The notes beneath the pieces are model-generated. The model was not told the origin of the DNA and did no database searches. It saw only the letters and a program-made list of their open reading frames with translations. The position numbers and the translations under genes are program-made. A stretch of DNA of 8,828 nt, taken from Campylobacteraceae bacterium. GTDB taxonomy: Bacteria > Campylobacterota > Campylobacteria > Campylobacterales > Sulfurovaceae. This document shows positions 1 to 7,427 of the stretch, one piece after another (position 1 is the stretch's first letter; each line of letters begins with the position of its first letter). Location: contig JAMOSA010000220.1 of assembly GCA_027063325.1 (NCBI GenBank), forward strand, positions 1 to 8,828, given 5' to 3'.

Positions 1-2
1 TA

Positions 3-851
3 CTCTTTTATGGACCACCAGGGCTTGGTAAGACAACTTTGGCAAATATTATTGCTGTTCAAATGGGAGCAAATATCAAAACAACAGCTGCTCCGATGAT
101 AGAAAAATCAGGTGATTTGGCTGCACTTCTTACCAACTTGGAAGAGGGTGATATACTATTTATAGATGAGATTCATAGAATGTCTCCAGCTATTGAAGAG
201 ATACTCTATCCTGCTATGGAGGATTTTAGATTAGATATTATTATAGGCAGTGGTCCAGCAGCACAAGCAGTCAAAATTGATTTGCCAAGATTTACTCTAA
301 TAGGTGCTACAACAAGAGCTGGAATGCTCTCTAATCCTCTAAGAGAGAGATTTGGTATGCACTTTAGAATGGAGTTTTATAACCATAGTGAGTTATCAAC
401 AATTATTACTCAAGCTACAAATAGATTAAACAGTAAAATAGAAAAAGATGCATCATTGGAGATTGCAAAAAGAAGTAGAGGAACACCTCGTATTGCTCTA
501 AGATTGCTTCGTAGAGTCAGAGATTTTTCTGCAGTTGCCAAAGAGGATACTATTACCCTAAAGAGTGCAAGATATGGATTAAATCAACTTGGAGTTAATG
601 AGATAGGATTTGATGAACAAGATATTAGATTACTTGAATTATTAATGTCAGCCAAAGGCAGACCAATGGGGCTTAGTACAATCTCAGCAGCACTTAGTGA
701 AGATGAAGGGACTATTGAAGATGTGCTTGAGCCATATCTGATAGCAAATGGATATATTGAAAGGACTGCAAGAGGTAGAGTAGCAACTCCAAAGTGTTAT
801 GCACTTTTTAAGATGACTCCACCTGTTAAAGAGGGAGGATTGTTTGGATAG
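3..851 (+). CDS. ruvB: Holliday junction branch migration ATPase RuvB (5' partial)
   Basis: RuvB is the hexameric AAA+ motor that, with RuvA, drives branch migration of Holliday junctions in recombinational repair. The reading frame is already open at the window edge, so the gene is cut: 282 codons are present and, compared with the roughly 336-residue E. coli protein, about 55-60 N-terminal residues are missing. Visible motifs, in order: Walker A GPPGLGKTT (bases 12-38), Walker B DEIH (165-176), the RuvB-typical LYPAMEDF segment, sensor 1 GATTRAG (303-323), the LRERFG arginine-finger segment just after it, the RGTPRIA sensor 2 region, and the C-terminal winged-helix domain with TIEDVLEPYLI and the RTARGR-like wing ending in TPKCY. 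The TTG at base 39 lies behind the P-loop and cannot be the real start. Its last 8 bases overlap the next gene. Identity is very secure. Confidence 0.97.
   Translation, partial: LFYGPPGLGKTTLANIIAVQMGANIKTTAAPMIEKSGDLAALLTNLEEGDILFIDEIHRMSPAIEEILYPAMEDFRLDIIIGSGPAAQAVKIDLPRFTLIGATTRAGMLSNPLRERFGMHFRMEFYNHSELSTIITQATNRLNSKIEKDASLEIAKRSRGTPRIALRLLRRVRDFSAVAKEDTITLKSARYGLNQLGVNEIGFDEQDIRLLELLMSAKGRPMGLSTISAALSEDEGTIEDVLEPYLIANGYIERTARGRVATPKCYALFKMTPPVKEGGLFG
833..839 (+). promoter_or_regulatory. Ribosome binding site deciding a TTG start
   Basis: GGGAGGA lies inside the 3' end of ruvB, with its GGAGG core 5 bases before the TTG at 844. The first ATG in that frame (868) has no purine-rich stretch at the right distance, so this site favours the TTG start and an 8-base overlap with ruvB. 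Confidence 0.6.
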
Positions 852-1881
852 AGTTACTATATTTATTATGATACTTTTTGGATTGGCTTTGTGGGGAGCT
901 TACTCAATATATCAACCTTTTCTACTCTCAATGTCGGTAGCTATGCTACTTGCTATGGCTACAAGCAATCTAACTCAGCATATGATGGAGATACTATCAT
1001 ATAAAAAATTAACTACCATTGTTATGGTTTTACTGCTTGTTATTTTAATACTAGCTCCTATATTTTATATAGCAACAACAGGAGCAGAGTATCTAAGTCA
1101 TCTTGATCAGGATAATATCCGTACCATTTTTGCAAAAATGCATGTACTTACAAAAGATATTCCATATATAGGAAAGTGGGCAGATGAGTATTTGAGAGTA
1201 GAGAAAGTTACTCCATATATAAAAGAGATCTCTATATATCTTACTACAATGGGTACAAAGGGTATTGGATTTATAAAAAATGTACTCTTTGTGATACTCT
1301 TTTATGCAGCGATAGTATATTATCAAGAGAGATTTTCAGCCCTATTGGTATCACTAATTCCAGCTCCAGAGATTGAGAGTAAAGAGATGGTGAGTGAGCT
1401 TACATCTACTATGGAGGTAGTCTTTTATTCGATTATTGTTACAGCAATGTTTGAGGGGTTTTTATTTGGTATATTTATAAGCTATTATGGTTTTGATGGA
1501 TTGCTGTTTGGGTTTATATATGGGTTTGCATCACTTATTCCTGTTGTTGGAGGTATAATAGTATGGGCTCCACTCTCACTCTATGCCTGGGTAGTATTGG
1601 GTAGTGATGCTGCAATAGTTATAGCACTCTACTCCATAATTATCATATCAATTATTGCAGATACATTTGTAAAACCTATAATTATCAAAATGATAAAAGA
1701 GGAGATGCTTGAAAATCCTACCACAATAAATGAGCTTGTAATATTCTTCTCTATTATTGCTGGTATGAGTAGTTATGGTTTTTGGGGTATGATATTAGGA
1801 CCTGCTATTACTACATTTTTGTTTGCATCTACAAGAATATACATCAAATACAGTTCGCATATAAAAAATAGTAACTGCTAA
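844..1881 (+). CDS. AI-2E transporter (PerM/TqsA) family membrane protein
   Basis: This is a 345-residue polytopic inner-membrane protein with the layout of the AI-2E transporter family, also called UPF0118 (PerM, TqsA and related exporters). Hydrophobic segments appear near residues 5-25, 27-45, 57-79, 139-162, 190-213, 217-248, 254-275 and 296-335, with a longer soluble stretch at about 80-138. Family-like signatures are SLIPVVGG in the sixth hydrophobic segment, DTFVKP after the seventh, and GFWGMILGP near the C-terminus. The substrate cannot be told from sequence: members have been linked to autoinducer-2 export and to sodium/proton antiport, and most are uncharacterised. The start is an unusual TTG, supported by a strong ribosome binding site and giving translational overlap with ruvB; ATG at 868 (residue 9) is the alternative. 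An amidase gene follows 11 bases downstream. Confidence 0.88.
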   Translation: MDRVTIFIMILFGLALWGAYSIYQPFLLSMSVAMLLAMATSNLTQHMMEILSYKKLTTIVMVLLLVILILAPIFYIATTGAEYLSHLDQDNIRTIFAKMHVLTKDIPYIGKWADEYLRVEKVTPYIKEISIYLTTMGTKGIGFIKNVLFVILFYAAIVYYQERFSALLVSLIPAPEIESKEMVSELTSTMEVVFYSIIVTAMFEGFLFGIFISYYGFDGLLFGFIYGFASLIPVVGGIIVWAPLSLYAWVVLGSDAAIVIALYSIIIISIIADTFVKPIIIKMIKEEMLENPTTINELVIFFSIIAGMSSYGFWGMILGPAITTFLFASTRIYIKYSSHIKNSNC

Positions 1882-1892
1882 AGGAGTTTATA

Positions 1893-2765
1893 GTGAAAGT
1901 GGCATTGATTCAACAGAGTTTCAAAGGCTCCAAAGAGGCTATGATAAGCGATAGTGTAACCAAAATCAAAGAGGCAAAAAGAGAGGGTGCTAGATTGGTA
2001 CTGCTTCAAGAGTTACATCAAAGTGAATATTTTTGTCAAAGTGAAGATACAAAATATTTTGAGTATGCTAAAGATTTTGATAAAGATATAGAGTTTTGGT
2101 CAGAGGTAGCAAAAGATAATAGCATAGTGCTTGTTACTTCACTGTTTGAGCAAAGAGCTATGGGACTATATCACAATAGTGCAGTAGTATTTGATAGTGA
2201 TGGTAAATTGGCAGGTAAATATAGAAAGATGCATATACCAGATGATCCGGGATTTTATGAGAAATTTTATTTTACTCCCGGTGATTTGGGGTTTGAACCA
2301 ATTGATACTTCCATTGGCAGACTTGGAGTACTTGTATGTTGGGATCAATGGTATCCAGAAGCTGCTAGGATTATGGCACTAAAGGGGGCTGAAGTTTTAT
2401 TGTATCCTACTGCTATTGGTTGGTTTGATGAAGATACTCAAGATGAAAAAAGCAGACAGCTTGAGAGTTGGATAACTATTCAAAGATCACATGCTATAGC
2501 CAATGGATTGCCACTGCTTAGTTGCAATAGAGTAGGATTTGAAGAGGATAAATCCAAAGTGTTAAATGGTATCAGATTTTGGGGCAGTAGTTTTGTATGT
2601 GGACCCCAAGGAGAGATATTGGCACAGGCACCAACAGACAAAGAGGTTATAATATATGCCAATATTGATATAAATCGTACAAAAGAGGTTAGAGATATTT
2701 GGCCATTTTTAAGAGATAGACGAATTGATGCTTATGAGGATATACTAAAACGCTACTGCAACTAA
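1893..2765 (+). CDS. aguB: N-carbamoylputrescine amidase (carbon-nitrogen hydrolase)
   Basis: This 290-residue cytoplasmic enzyme belongs to the nitrilase superfamily. The predicted reaction is hydrolysis of N-carbamoylputrescine to putrescine, CO2 and ammonia, the last step of the agmatine deiminase route to polyamines. The catalytic Glu-Lys-Cys triad is visible: E40 in LLQELHQSEYF, K112 in YRKMHIPDDPG, and C149 in VLVCWDQWYPEAAR. The run KMHIPDDPGFYEKFYFTPGD, together with CWDQWYPE, is characteristic of the AguB subgroup rather than general nitrilases or omega-amidases. Length matches the family (about 290). The start is GTG at 1893, with AAGGAG at 1881-1886 overlapping the stop of the previous gene. 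The partner agmatine deiminase is not in the window, so the pathway assignment depends on a gene elsewhere. The substrate call is strong but inferred from motif similarity. Confidence 0.92.
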   Translation: MKVALIQQSFKGSKEAMISDSVTKIKEAKREGARLVLLQELHQSEYFCQSEDTKYFEYAKDFDKDIEFWSEVAKDNSIVLVTSLFEQRAMGLYHNSAVVFDSDGKLAGKYRKMHIPDDPGFYEKFYFTPGDLGFEPIDTSIGRLGVLVCWDQWYPEAARIMALKGAEVLLYPTAIGWFDEDTQDEKSRQLESWITIQRSHAIANGLPLLSCNRVGFEEDKSKVLNGIRFWGSSFVCGPQGEILAQAPTDKEVIIYANIDINRTKEVRDIWPFLRDRRIDAYEDILKRYCN

Positions 2766-2774
2766 GGAGAGATA

Positions 2775-3395
2775 ATGACGCTACTGCTAATTAGTAAAAA
2801 CAGAGTAGTCAAAGAGATGTTTCGTATAGCTACTACAAATGATGATTTTGAACTGTACTTAGCAGAGCGATTGGAAGATATAGATATAGATAGATTTAAC
2901 TTTTTGTTTATAGATGAAGATATATTAAATCAAACAGATATAAATCAAATTAGAGATAATTTTATGATAGAGCATACTGTTTTAATCTCTTCAGCCAGGA
3001 GTACACCTCCATCATATATAAAAAATATACTAAAAAAACCCTTTTTGCCATCTGATATACTCTCAATAATACAAAATAGAGATGACTCAAAAGAGAGTGA
3101 AGAAAAAACTATTACACTAAAGAGTTTTTTAGAAGAGAAGGTTGAGAGTAATGTACTAAATATTGAAGATATAAAACAGATTAGAGAACTTCTTGATGAT
3201 GATACAATAGAACCAGAAGCTGAAGCATTTCTATCCAATTGGCAACCAGGCAGTGAAGATAAAGAGTGTATAAAGGTAGATTTAAAAGCCAAAGAGATAC
3301 TAAAACTTCTCAAAGATATTAAACCAAAACAATTAAAAAAGTTGTTAAAGGGTAGCAAAATAACAATTACTATAGATTTCAAGGAGAATAGATGA
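2775..3395 (+). CDS. Acidic protein with degenerate response-regulator receiver-like N-terminus
   Basis: This 206-residue soluble protein has no assigned function. The first 100 residues follow a receiver-domain plan: strand TLLLIS (2-7), strand FNFLFIDED with D47 where the phospho-acceptor sits, strand TVLISS (68-73) in place of the conserved Thr/Ser, and a KKPF motif (87-90) followed by LPSDIL like the conserved Lys-Pro and last helix. The acidic pair normally following strand 1 is replaced by SKN (7-9), so classical Mg2+-dependent phosphorylation is doubtful. Residues 101-180 are acidic and probably helical. The C-terminus (about 170-200) is Lys/Leu-rich and ends in a strand-like ITITIDF. 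It resembles, from memory, proteins annotated only as 'highly acidic protein' in Campylobacterota. Start ATG has AAGGAGA four bases upstream. It overlaps gmk by ATGA, which suggests translational coupling. There is no DNA-binding output domain. Confidence 0.75.
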   Translation: MTLLLISKNRVVKEMFRIATTNDDFELYLAERLEDIDIDRFNFLFIDEDILNQTDINQIRDNFMIEHTVLISSARSTPPSYIKNILKKPFLPSDILSIIQNRDDSKESEEKTITLKSFLEEKVESNVLNIEDIKQIRELLDDDTIEPEAEAFLSNWQPGSEDKECIKVDLKAKEILKLLKDIKPKQLKKLLKGSKITITIDFKENR

Positions 3396-4003
3396 GTGGG
3401 GCAATACTGATACTCTCAGGACCTAGTGGAGCAGGAAAGAGTACTTTGATACACAAAGCAGAACCATTAATAGGGGATTATTACTTCTCAATATCTACTA
3501 CTACCAGAAAACCAAGAGAGGGTGAAATAGAGGGTGTAGATTATCACTTTGTAACCAAAGAGTATTTTGAACAAGAGATTAAAGAGGGTGAATTTTTGGA
3601 ATATGCAAAAGTACATGATAACTATTATGGTACATCTTTAAGACCTGTAAAAAGAGCATTAGCCGAAGATAAATTGGTACTCTTTGATATAGATGTGCAA
3701 GGTCACAGATTGGCAAAAGAGAGATTTGGAGATATTATAACATCTGTATTTATTACACCTCCTAGTTATAGTGAACTCAAAAGAAGATTGCTTGATAGAT
3801 CTTTGGATAATGATGAGGTTATACAAAAAAGACTTGATAATGCACTCAAAGAGATAGAGGCAATCAGTGAGTATGATTTTGTAATAATAAATGATGATTT
3901 AGATAGAGCAACCAAAGAGTTTGTATATATTGCAAACAGTGCAAGACTCAAGCTAAGCAAAGAGGAGTTAAGTGAATTTGTAAACAGATGGAGAAGTTCA
4001 TGA
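3392..4003 (+). CDS. gmk: Guanylate kinase
   Basis: Guanylate kinase phosphorylates GMP (and dGMP) to GDP with ATP, an essential cytoplasmic step in GTP/dGTP supply. The 203-residue length matches the bacterial family (about 205). The P-loop GPSGAGKST is at residues 10-18. The GMP-binding segment STTTRKPREGE begins at S35 and is followed by Y51 in DYHFV. The second nucleotide-binding part is FLEYAKVHDNYYGT (68-81), with E70 and Y79. DIDVQG follows, and the lid region contains the RRLLDRSLDNDEVIQKRL segment. The ATG overlaps the previous stop (ATGA), and AAGGAG at 3381-3386 lies 5 bases upstream. The 3' end overlaps galU in the same ATGA manner. No oddities are seen. Confidence 0.97.
   Translation: MSGAILILSGPSGAGKSTLIHKAEPLIGDYYFSISTTTRKPREGEIEGVDYHFVTKEYFEQEIKEGEFLEYAKVHDNYYGTSLRPVKRALAEDKLVLFDIDVQGHRLAKERFGDIITSVFITPPSYSELKRRLLDRSLDNDEVIQKRLDNALKEIEAISEYDFVIINDDLDRATKEFVYIANSARLKLSKEELSEFVNRWRSS
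3990..3993 (+). promoter_or_regulatory. Ribosome binding site favouring ATG 4000 for galU
   Basis: GGAG lies 6 bases before the ATG at 4000, which forms an ATGA overlap with the gmk stop. The in-frame ATG at 3988 has no comparable site at a suitable distance and shares its own G with this motif, so the 278-residue form is preferred over the 282-residue one. Confidence 0.5.
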
Positions 4004-4836
4004 AAAGTAGTATCAATAAGTGCCTCTTTCCAGCTGCTGGATATGGTACTAGATTTCTTCCAGCTACCAAAGCAATGCCAAAAGAGATGTTACCTGTAAT
4101 GGCAAAACCTCTGATTCAATATGGTGTAGAAGAAGCCGTTGAAGCTGGTATGAATATTATGGCAATAATTACAGGCAGAGGAAAAAGAGCTATTGAAGAT
4201 CACTTTGATATTAGCTATGAGCTAGAGACCCAAATCAAAGATACACCCAAAGAGTATCTACTAGAAGATATCCGCTCTTTGATACAAAAGTGTACTTTTA
4301 CATACACTAGACAGATAGAGATGAGAGGGCTTGGAGATGCTATATATAAAGGTAGAGTGCTAATAGGTAATGAACCTTTTGCAGTAGTCTTGGCAGATGA
4401 TTTGTGTACATCAGAGGGTGAGGGAGTACTCTCTCAAATGGTTAAAATCTATCAAAAGTACAAATGCTCAATAGTAGCAGTAGAAGAGGTAGATATATCC
4501 GAAGTTCACAAATATGGCATAATCTCAGGCAGAGAGATAGATGATAATTTGTATATGATAGATACCATGATAGAAAAGCCCAAGCAGAGTGAAGCCCCAT
4601 CAAATCTGGCTATAATTGGCAGATATATACTAACTCCGGATATTTTTGAACTCATAGCCCAAACAAAACCAGGAAAAGGTGGAGAGATACAGATAACTGA
4701 TGCTTTGATGATGCAAGTGAAAAAAGGTATGGTACTGGCATATAAATTCAAAGGCAAAAGATTTGATTGTGGCAGTATAGATGGATTTGTAGAAGCTACA
4801 AACCACTTTTATCAAAAGAGTCATACTCAAGGATAA
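4000..4836 (+). CDS. galU: UTP-glucose-1-phosphate uridylyltransferase
   Basis: GalU makes UDP-glucose from UTP and glucose-1-phosphate in the cytoplasm, supplying sugar nucleotides for lipopolysaccharide, capsule or glycan synthesis. From the preferred start it is 278 residues, short relative to E. coli GalU (302) but usual for compact epsilon-type forms. Signatures: the nucleotide-binding AAGYGTRFLPATKAMPKEML (residues 12-31), GRGKRAIEDHFD (59-70), the GLGDAI segment (110-115), VVLADD (129-134, metal and nucleotide binding), the IEKP motif, GRYIL, and C-terminal RFDCGSIDGFVEA. An alternative start at 3988 would add four residues (MEKF). It overlaps gmk by ATGA. The coding end is intact, and hsdM begins 3 bases later, the boundary between core genes and the restriction-modification block. 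Confidence 0.95.
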   Translation: MKSSINKCLFPAAGYGTRFLPATKAMPKEMLPVMAKPLIQYGVEEAVEAGMNIMAIITGRGKRAIEDHFDISYELETQIKDTPKEYLLEDIRSLIQKCTFTYTRQIEMRGLGDAIYKGRVLIGNEPFAVVLADDLCTSEGEGVLSQMVKIYQKYKCSIVAVEEVDISEVHKYGIISGREIDDNLYMIDTMIEKPKQSEAPSNLAIIGRYILTPDIFELIAQTKPGKGGEIQITDALMMQVKKGMVLAYKFKGKRFDCGSIDGFVEATNHFYQKSHTQG

Positions 4837-4839
4837 TTT

Positions 4840-6399
4840 ATGACAAAAAAGCAAAAATCACTTGAAGAGACTCTTTGGCAATCTTGTGATAAGCTAAGAG
4901 GCACAGTAGAACCCTCTGAATATAAACATGTAGTTTTAGCACTTATTTTTTTAAAGTTTGCAAGTGATAAGTTTGAGCAAAGAAGAAATGAACTTATAAA
5001 TGAAGGAAAAGAAAAATATCTTGAGATAAAAGAGTTTTACTCTATGAAAAATATCTTTTTTTTAGATGAAGTCTCAAGATGGAACTATATCATAAAAAAT
5101 GCAAAACAAAACGATATAGCCCTAAAAATAGATACTGCACTTCACACAATAGAAAAAAATAATCCATCTTTAAAAGGTGCTTTGCCAGATAATTACTTTT
5201 CAAGACTAAATCTTGATAAAACAAAACTTGCTTCACTTCTTGATACTATAAATCAAATTGATACTCTAAAAGATAAAGAACAAGACATAATAGGAAGAGT
5301 GTATGAGTATTTTTTAGGAAAATTTGCACTAAAAGAGAGTAGCGGAAAAGGAAAAGGAGAGTTTTATACTCCAAAAACCATAGTAAAGCTTATAGCTGAA
5401 CTAATAGAGCCTTACAAAGGTATTATTTACGATCCTTGTTGTGGAACAGGTGGTATGTTTGTGCAGTCTATGAAGTTTATAGAGAGTCATAGAGGAAACA
5501 AAAAAGAGGTCTCTATTTATGGGCAAGAAAATACTCCTACTACTTATAAACTAGCAAAGATGAATTTAGCTATAAGAGGTATAAGTGCAAATTTAGGAGT
5601 TAAACCGGCTGACACTTTTTATGATGACCAACACAAAGATTTAAAAGCAGACTTTATTATGGCTAATCCACCGTTCAATCTAAAAGATTGGCGAGGAGAA
5701 AAAGAGCTTCTTGATGATCCTAGATGGGCAGGATACAGTGTGCCACCAAAGAGTAATGCAAACTATGCTTGGATACTCAATATGGTTTCAAAACTATCTC
5801 AAAACGGAGTTGCAGGATTTATCCTTGCAAATGGAGCTTTAAGTGGTGGAGGTGATGAGTATAAGATAAGAAAAAAACTAATAGAAAACGATTTAGTCGA
5901 AGCTATCATCATAATACCTAGAAATACTTTTTATACAACAGATATAAGTGTAACACTTTGGATACTAAATAGAAACAAAAAACAAAGAAGCTTAGAGATA
6001 AATGGTAAGTTTAAAAAGTATAGAGATAGAAGAGGTGAAGTGCTTTTTATAGATCTTAGAACTTGGGGAGAGGAGTATGAAAAAAAGTATAAAAAGCTAA
6101 CTGATAGTCAGATAGCAAAAGTAGCAAACATCTATCACTCTTGGCAACAAGAAGATTATAAAACTACATATCAAGATATACCGGAACTTTGCAAAAGTGT
6201 GGATTTTAAAGAGTTAAAAGAAAATGACTTCTCACTTGTTCCAAGTAAATATATAGAGTTTATAGACAGAGATAGCGGCATAGATTTTGATAAGCAGATG
6301 CAAATAGTCCAAAAAGAGATGAGTGAGCTTTTAAAAGATGAAAAAAAATCTCAAGATGAGCTTATAAAAGCTTTTGAAGCTATAGGGTATAAGATATGA
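4840..6399 (+). CDS. hsdM: Type I restriction-modification system DNA methyltransferase subunit (HsdM)
   Basis: HsdM is the catalytic N6-adenine methyltransferase subunit of a type I system. With HsdS (M2S1) it methylates the bipartite target and protects host DNA. The 519-residue length is typical. The N-terminal helical HsdM_N domain (about residues 8-140) has the hallmark LWQSCDKLRG and the LALIFLKFASDKFE helix. The Rossmann-type methyltransferase domain follows: GEFYTPKTIVKLI (173-185), SAM-binding motif I DPCCGTGG (198-205), IYGQEN, and catalytic motif IV NPPF (276-279) preceded by DFIMA. The start ATG has AAGGA at 4829-4833, overlapping the galU stop. The reading frame is intact and all key residues are present, so it should be active. 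It overlaps the nuclease gene by ATGA. It is more AT-rich than the genes before it (about 24% GC in 4921-5040), fitting horizontal acquisition. Confidence 0.96.
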   Translation: MTKKQKSLEETLWQSCDKLRGTVEPSEYKHVVLALIFLKFASDKFEQRRNELINEGKEKYLEIKEFYSMKNIFFLDEVSRWNYIIKNAKQNDIALKIDTALHTIEKNNPSLKGALPDNYFSRLNLDKTKLASLLDTINQIDTLKDKEQDIIGRVYEYFLGKFALKESSGKGKGEFYTPKTIVKLIAELIEPYKGIIYDPCCGTGGMFVQSMKFIESHRGNKKEVSIYGQENTPTTYKLAKMNLAIRGISANLGVKPADTFYDDQHKDLKADFIMANPPFNLKDWRGEKELLDDPRWAGYSVPPKSNANYAWILNMVSKLSQNGVAGFILANGALSGGGDEYKIRKKLIENDLVEAIIIIPRNTFYTTDISVTLWILNRNKKQRSLEINGKFKKYRDRRGEVLFIDLRTWGEEYEKKYKKLTDSQIAKVANIYHSWQQEDYKTTYQDIPELCKSVDFKELKENDFSLVPSKYIEFIDRDSGIDFDKQMQIVQKEMSELLKDEKKSQDELIKAFEAIGYKI

Positions 6400-7427
6400 A
6401 TATAGAGCAGTATCAAGATATTATAAAAGATTTAAAAAGTAGATTTCTCTCTCACAAAATAAAAGCTACTATAAAAGTCAATAGCGAGTTATTAGAATTT
6501 TATTGGTATCTTGGTCAAAAAATAGTAGAACTTCAAGAAAAGCAAAAATGGGGTAGTAAATTTTTAGAAAATCTAAGCCGTGATTTATCAAAAGAGTTTC
6601 CGGATGTCAAAGGTTTTTCATATAGAAATATTAGAGCTATAAAACAATGGTATCTGTTTTGGCAACAAGCTGTTGCCAAAATGGAAAATGAAATTGCGAA
6701 ACAAGTTGTTTCACAAATTTATCAAATCCCTTGGGGACACAATATAGCTATCATTCAAAAATGTAAAAATATAGATGAAGCGATCTTTTATGTGCAAAAT
6801 ACCATAAAAAACGGTATAAGTAGAAGTGTGCTTATTCATCAAATTGAGAGTAGTTTATACCAAAGAAATAAAATAGCTATAAACAATTTTGATGTAACTT
6901 TACCACCTGTTACATCAGATATGGCAAAAGAGATCACAAAAGATAGTTATATATTTGATTTTTTAACTATTAGCGATAGACATAGTGAAAAAGAGCTTGA
7001 AAATGCTTTGATAGATAATATAAAAGAGTTTTTACTTGAACTTGGAAATGGTTTTGCATTTGTAGGAAAACAATACAAACTAATCATAAACGAAAAAGAG
7101 TTTAGAATAGATTTGCTATTTTATCATCTAAAACTACACAGCTTCATAGTCATAGAGTTAAAAACTACAGAGTTTAAGCCAGAATTTGCAGGAAAGCTGA
7201 ACTTTTATGTAAGTGCTGTTGATAGTAAATTAAGAACAAAAGAAGACAATCAAACCATAGGGATACTCATCTGTAAAGAAAAAGATAACCTTATAGTTGA
7301 ATATGCTATAAAAGATATAAATAAACCAATAGGAGTAAGCGAGTATCAACTAACAAAAGAGCTTCCAAAAGAGCTAAAAGACAAACTACCTACTCTTGAA
7401 GATTTTAAGAGGTTTAGTAATGAGTAA
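6396..7427 (+). CDS. DUF1016/YhcG-type PD-(D/E)XK nuclease domain protein
   Basis: This 343-residue protein combines an N-terminal DUF1016 helical domain (about 1-160) with a C-terminal PD-(D/E)XK nuclease domain (about 180-335). N-terminal signatures are ELLEFYWYLGQKIVE, WGSKFLENLSRDL, FPDVKGFSYRNIRAIKQW and IPWGHNIAII. The nuclease core shows helix Glu E202 in LENALIDNI, D239 in FRIDLLFYH, and E254/K256 in VIELKTTEF, followed by the family-typical AGKLNFYVSAVD, IGILICK and VEYAI segments. All expected catalytic residues are present. Its cellular role is not established. Such genes recur in type I restriction-modification and other defence loci, so a DNA-cleaving defence or recombination role is inference. 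It starts on the hsdM stop (ATGA) with only a weak ribosome site, implying translational coupling, and overlaps hsdS by 8 bases. Residues 90-110 contain a repeated, hairpin-forming unit. Confidence 0.88.
   Translation: MNIEQYQDIIKDLKSRFLSHKIKATIKVNSELLEFYWYLGQKIVELQEKQKWGSKFLENLSRDLSKEFPDVKGFSYRNIRAIKQWYLFWQQAVAKMENEIAKQVVSQIYQIPWGHNIAIIQKCKNIDEAIFYVQNTIKNGISRSVLIHQIESSLYQRNKIAINNFDVTLPPVTSDMAKEITKDSYIFDFLTISDRHSEKELENALIDNIKEFLLELGNGFAFVGKQYKLIINEKEFRIDLLFYHLKLHSFIVIELKTTEFKPEFAGKLNFYVSAVDSKLRTKEDNQTIGILICKEKDNLIVEYAIKDINKPIGVSEYQLTKELPKELKDKLPTLEDFKRFSNE
6657..6681 (+). repeat. Perfect inverted repeat (11-bp arms, 3-base loop) inside the nuclease gene
   Basis: Arm TTTTGGCAACA (6657-6667) is the exact reverse complement of TGTTGCCAAAA (6671-6681), separated by AGC. 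It encodes part of FWQQAVAKM (residues 88-96). The RNA or single-stranded DNA could form a strong hairpin within the coding sequence. It shares its core with the palindrome 36 bases downstream. Confidence 0.9.
6698..6712 (+). repeat. Second, related palindrome inside the nuclease gene
   Basis: GAAACAA and TTGTTTC flank a central G, a perfect 15-base odd palindrome, with partial pairing continuing outside (TTG/CAA). Its core AACAAGTTGTT (6700-6710) matches AACAAGCTGTT (6664-6674) at 10 of 11 bases, exactly 36 bases apart and in frame. At protein level QQAVAKM aligns with KQVVSQI. Confidence 0.85.
7407..7412 (+). promoter_or_regulatory. Ribosome binding site fixing the hsdS start
   Basis: AAGAGG lies 7 bases before the ATG at 7420. 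It favours that ATG over the in-frame TTG at 7396, whose extra residues would lengthen the overlap with the nuclease gene and look unlike an HsdS N-terminus. Confidence 0.55.

Noticed and set aside
39..851. RuvB beginning at the TTG at base 39
   Set aside because: The same frame is open back to base 3 and encodes the Walker A motif immediately before it; the gene simply starts outside the window.
2945..3382. Minus-strand open frame of 145 codons
   Set aside because: It is antisense to the acidic protein and rich in Ser/Phe/Ile as expected from complementing Lys/Glu-rich codons. It has no ribosome site and no family motif.
4506..4854. Two overlapping minus-strand frames antisense to galU
   Set aside because: The plus strand encodes an unmistakable GalU; the antisense products show no domain and no start signal.
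6657..6681. Hairpin as an intrinsic transcription terminator
   Set aside because: It lies within an intact coding frame, the stem is followed by TGGAAAATG rather than a T run, and downstream genes are coupled.
7396..7419. Longer HsdS starting at TTG 7396
   Set aside because: The ATG at 7420 has AAGAGG seven bases upstream and gives a normal HsdS N-terminus close to GDFIE.
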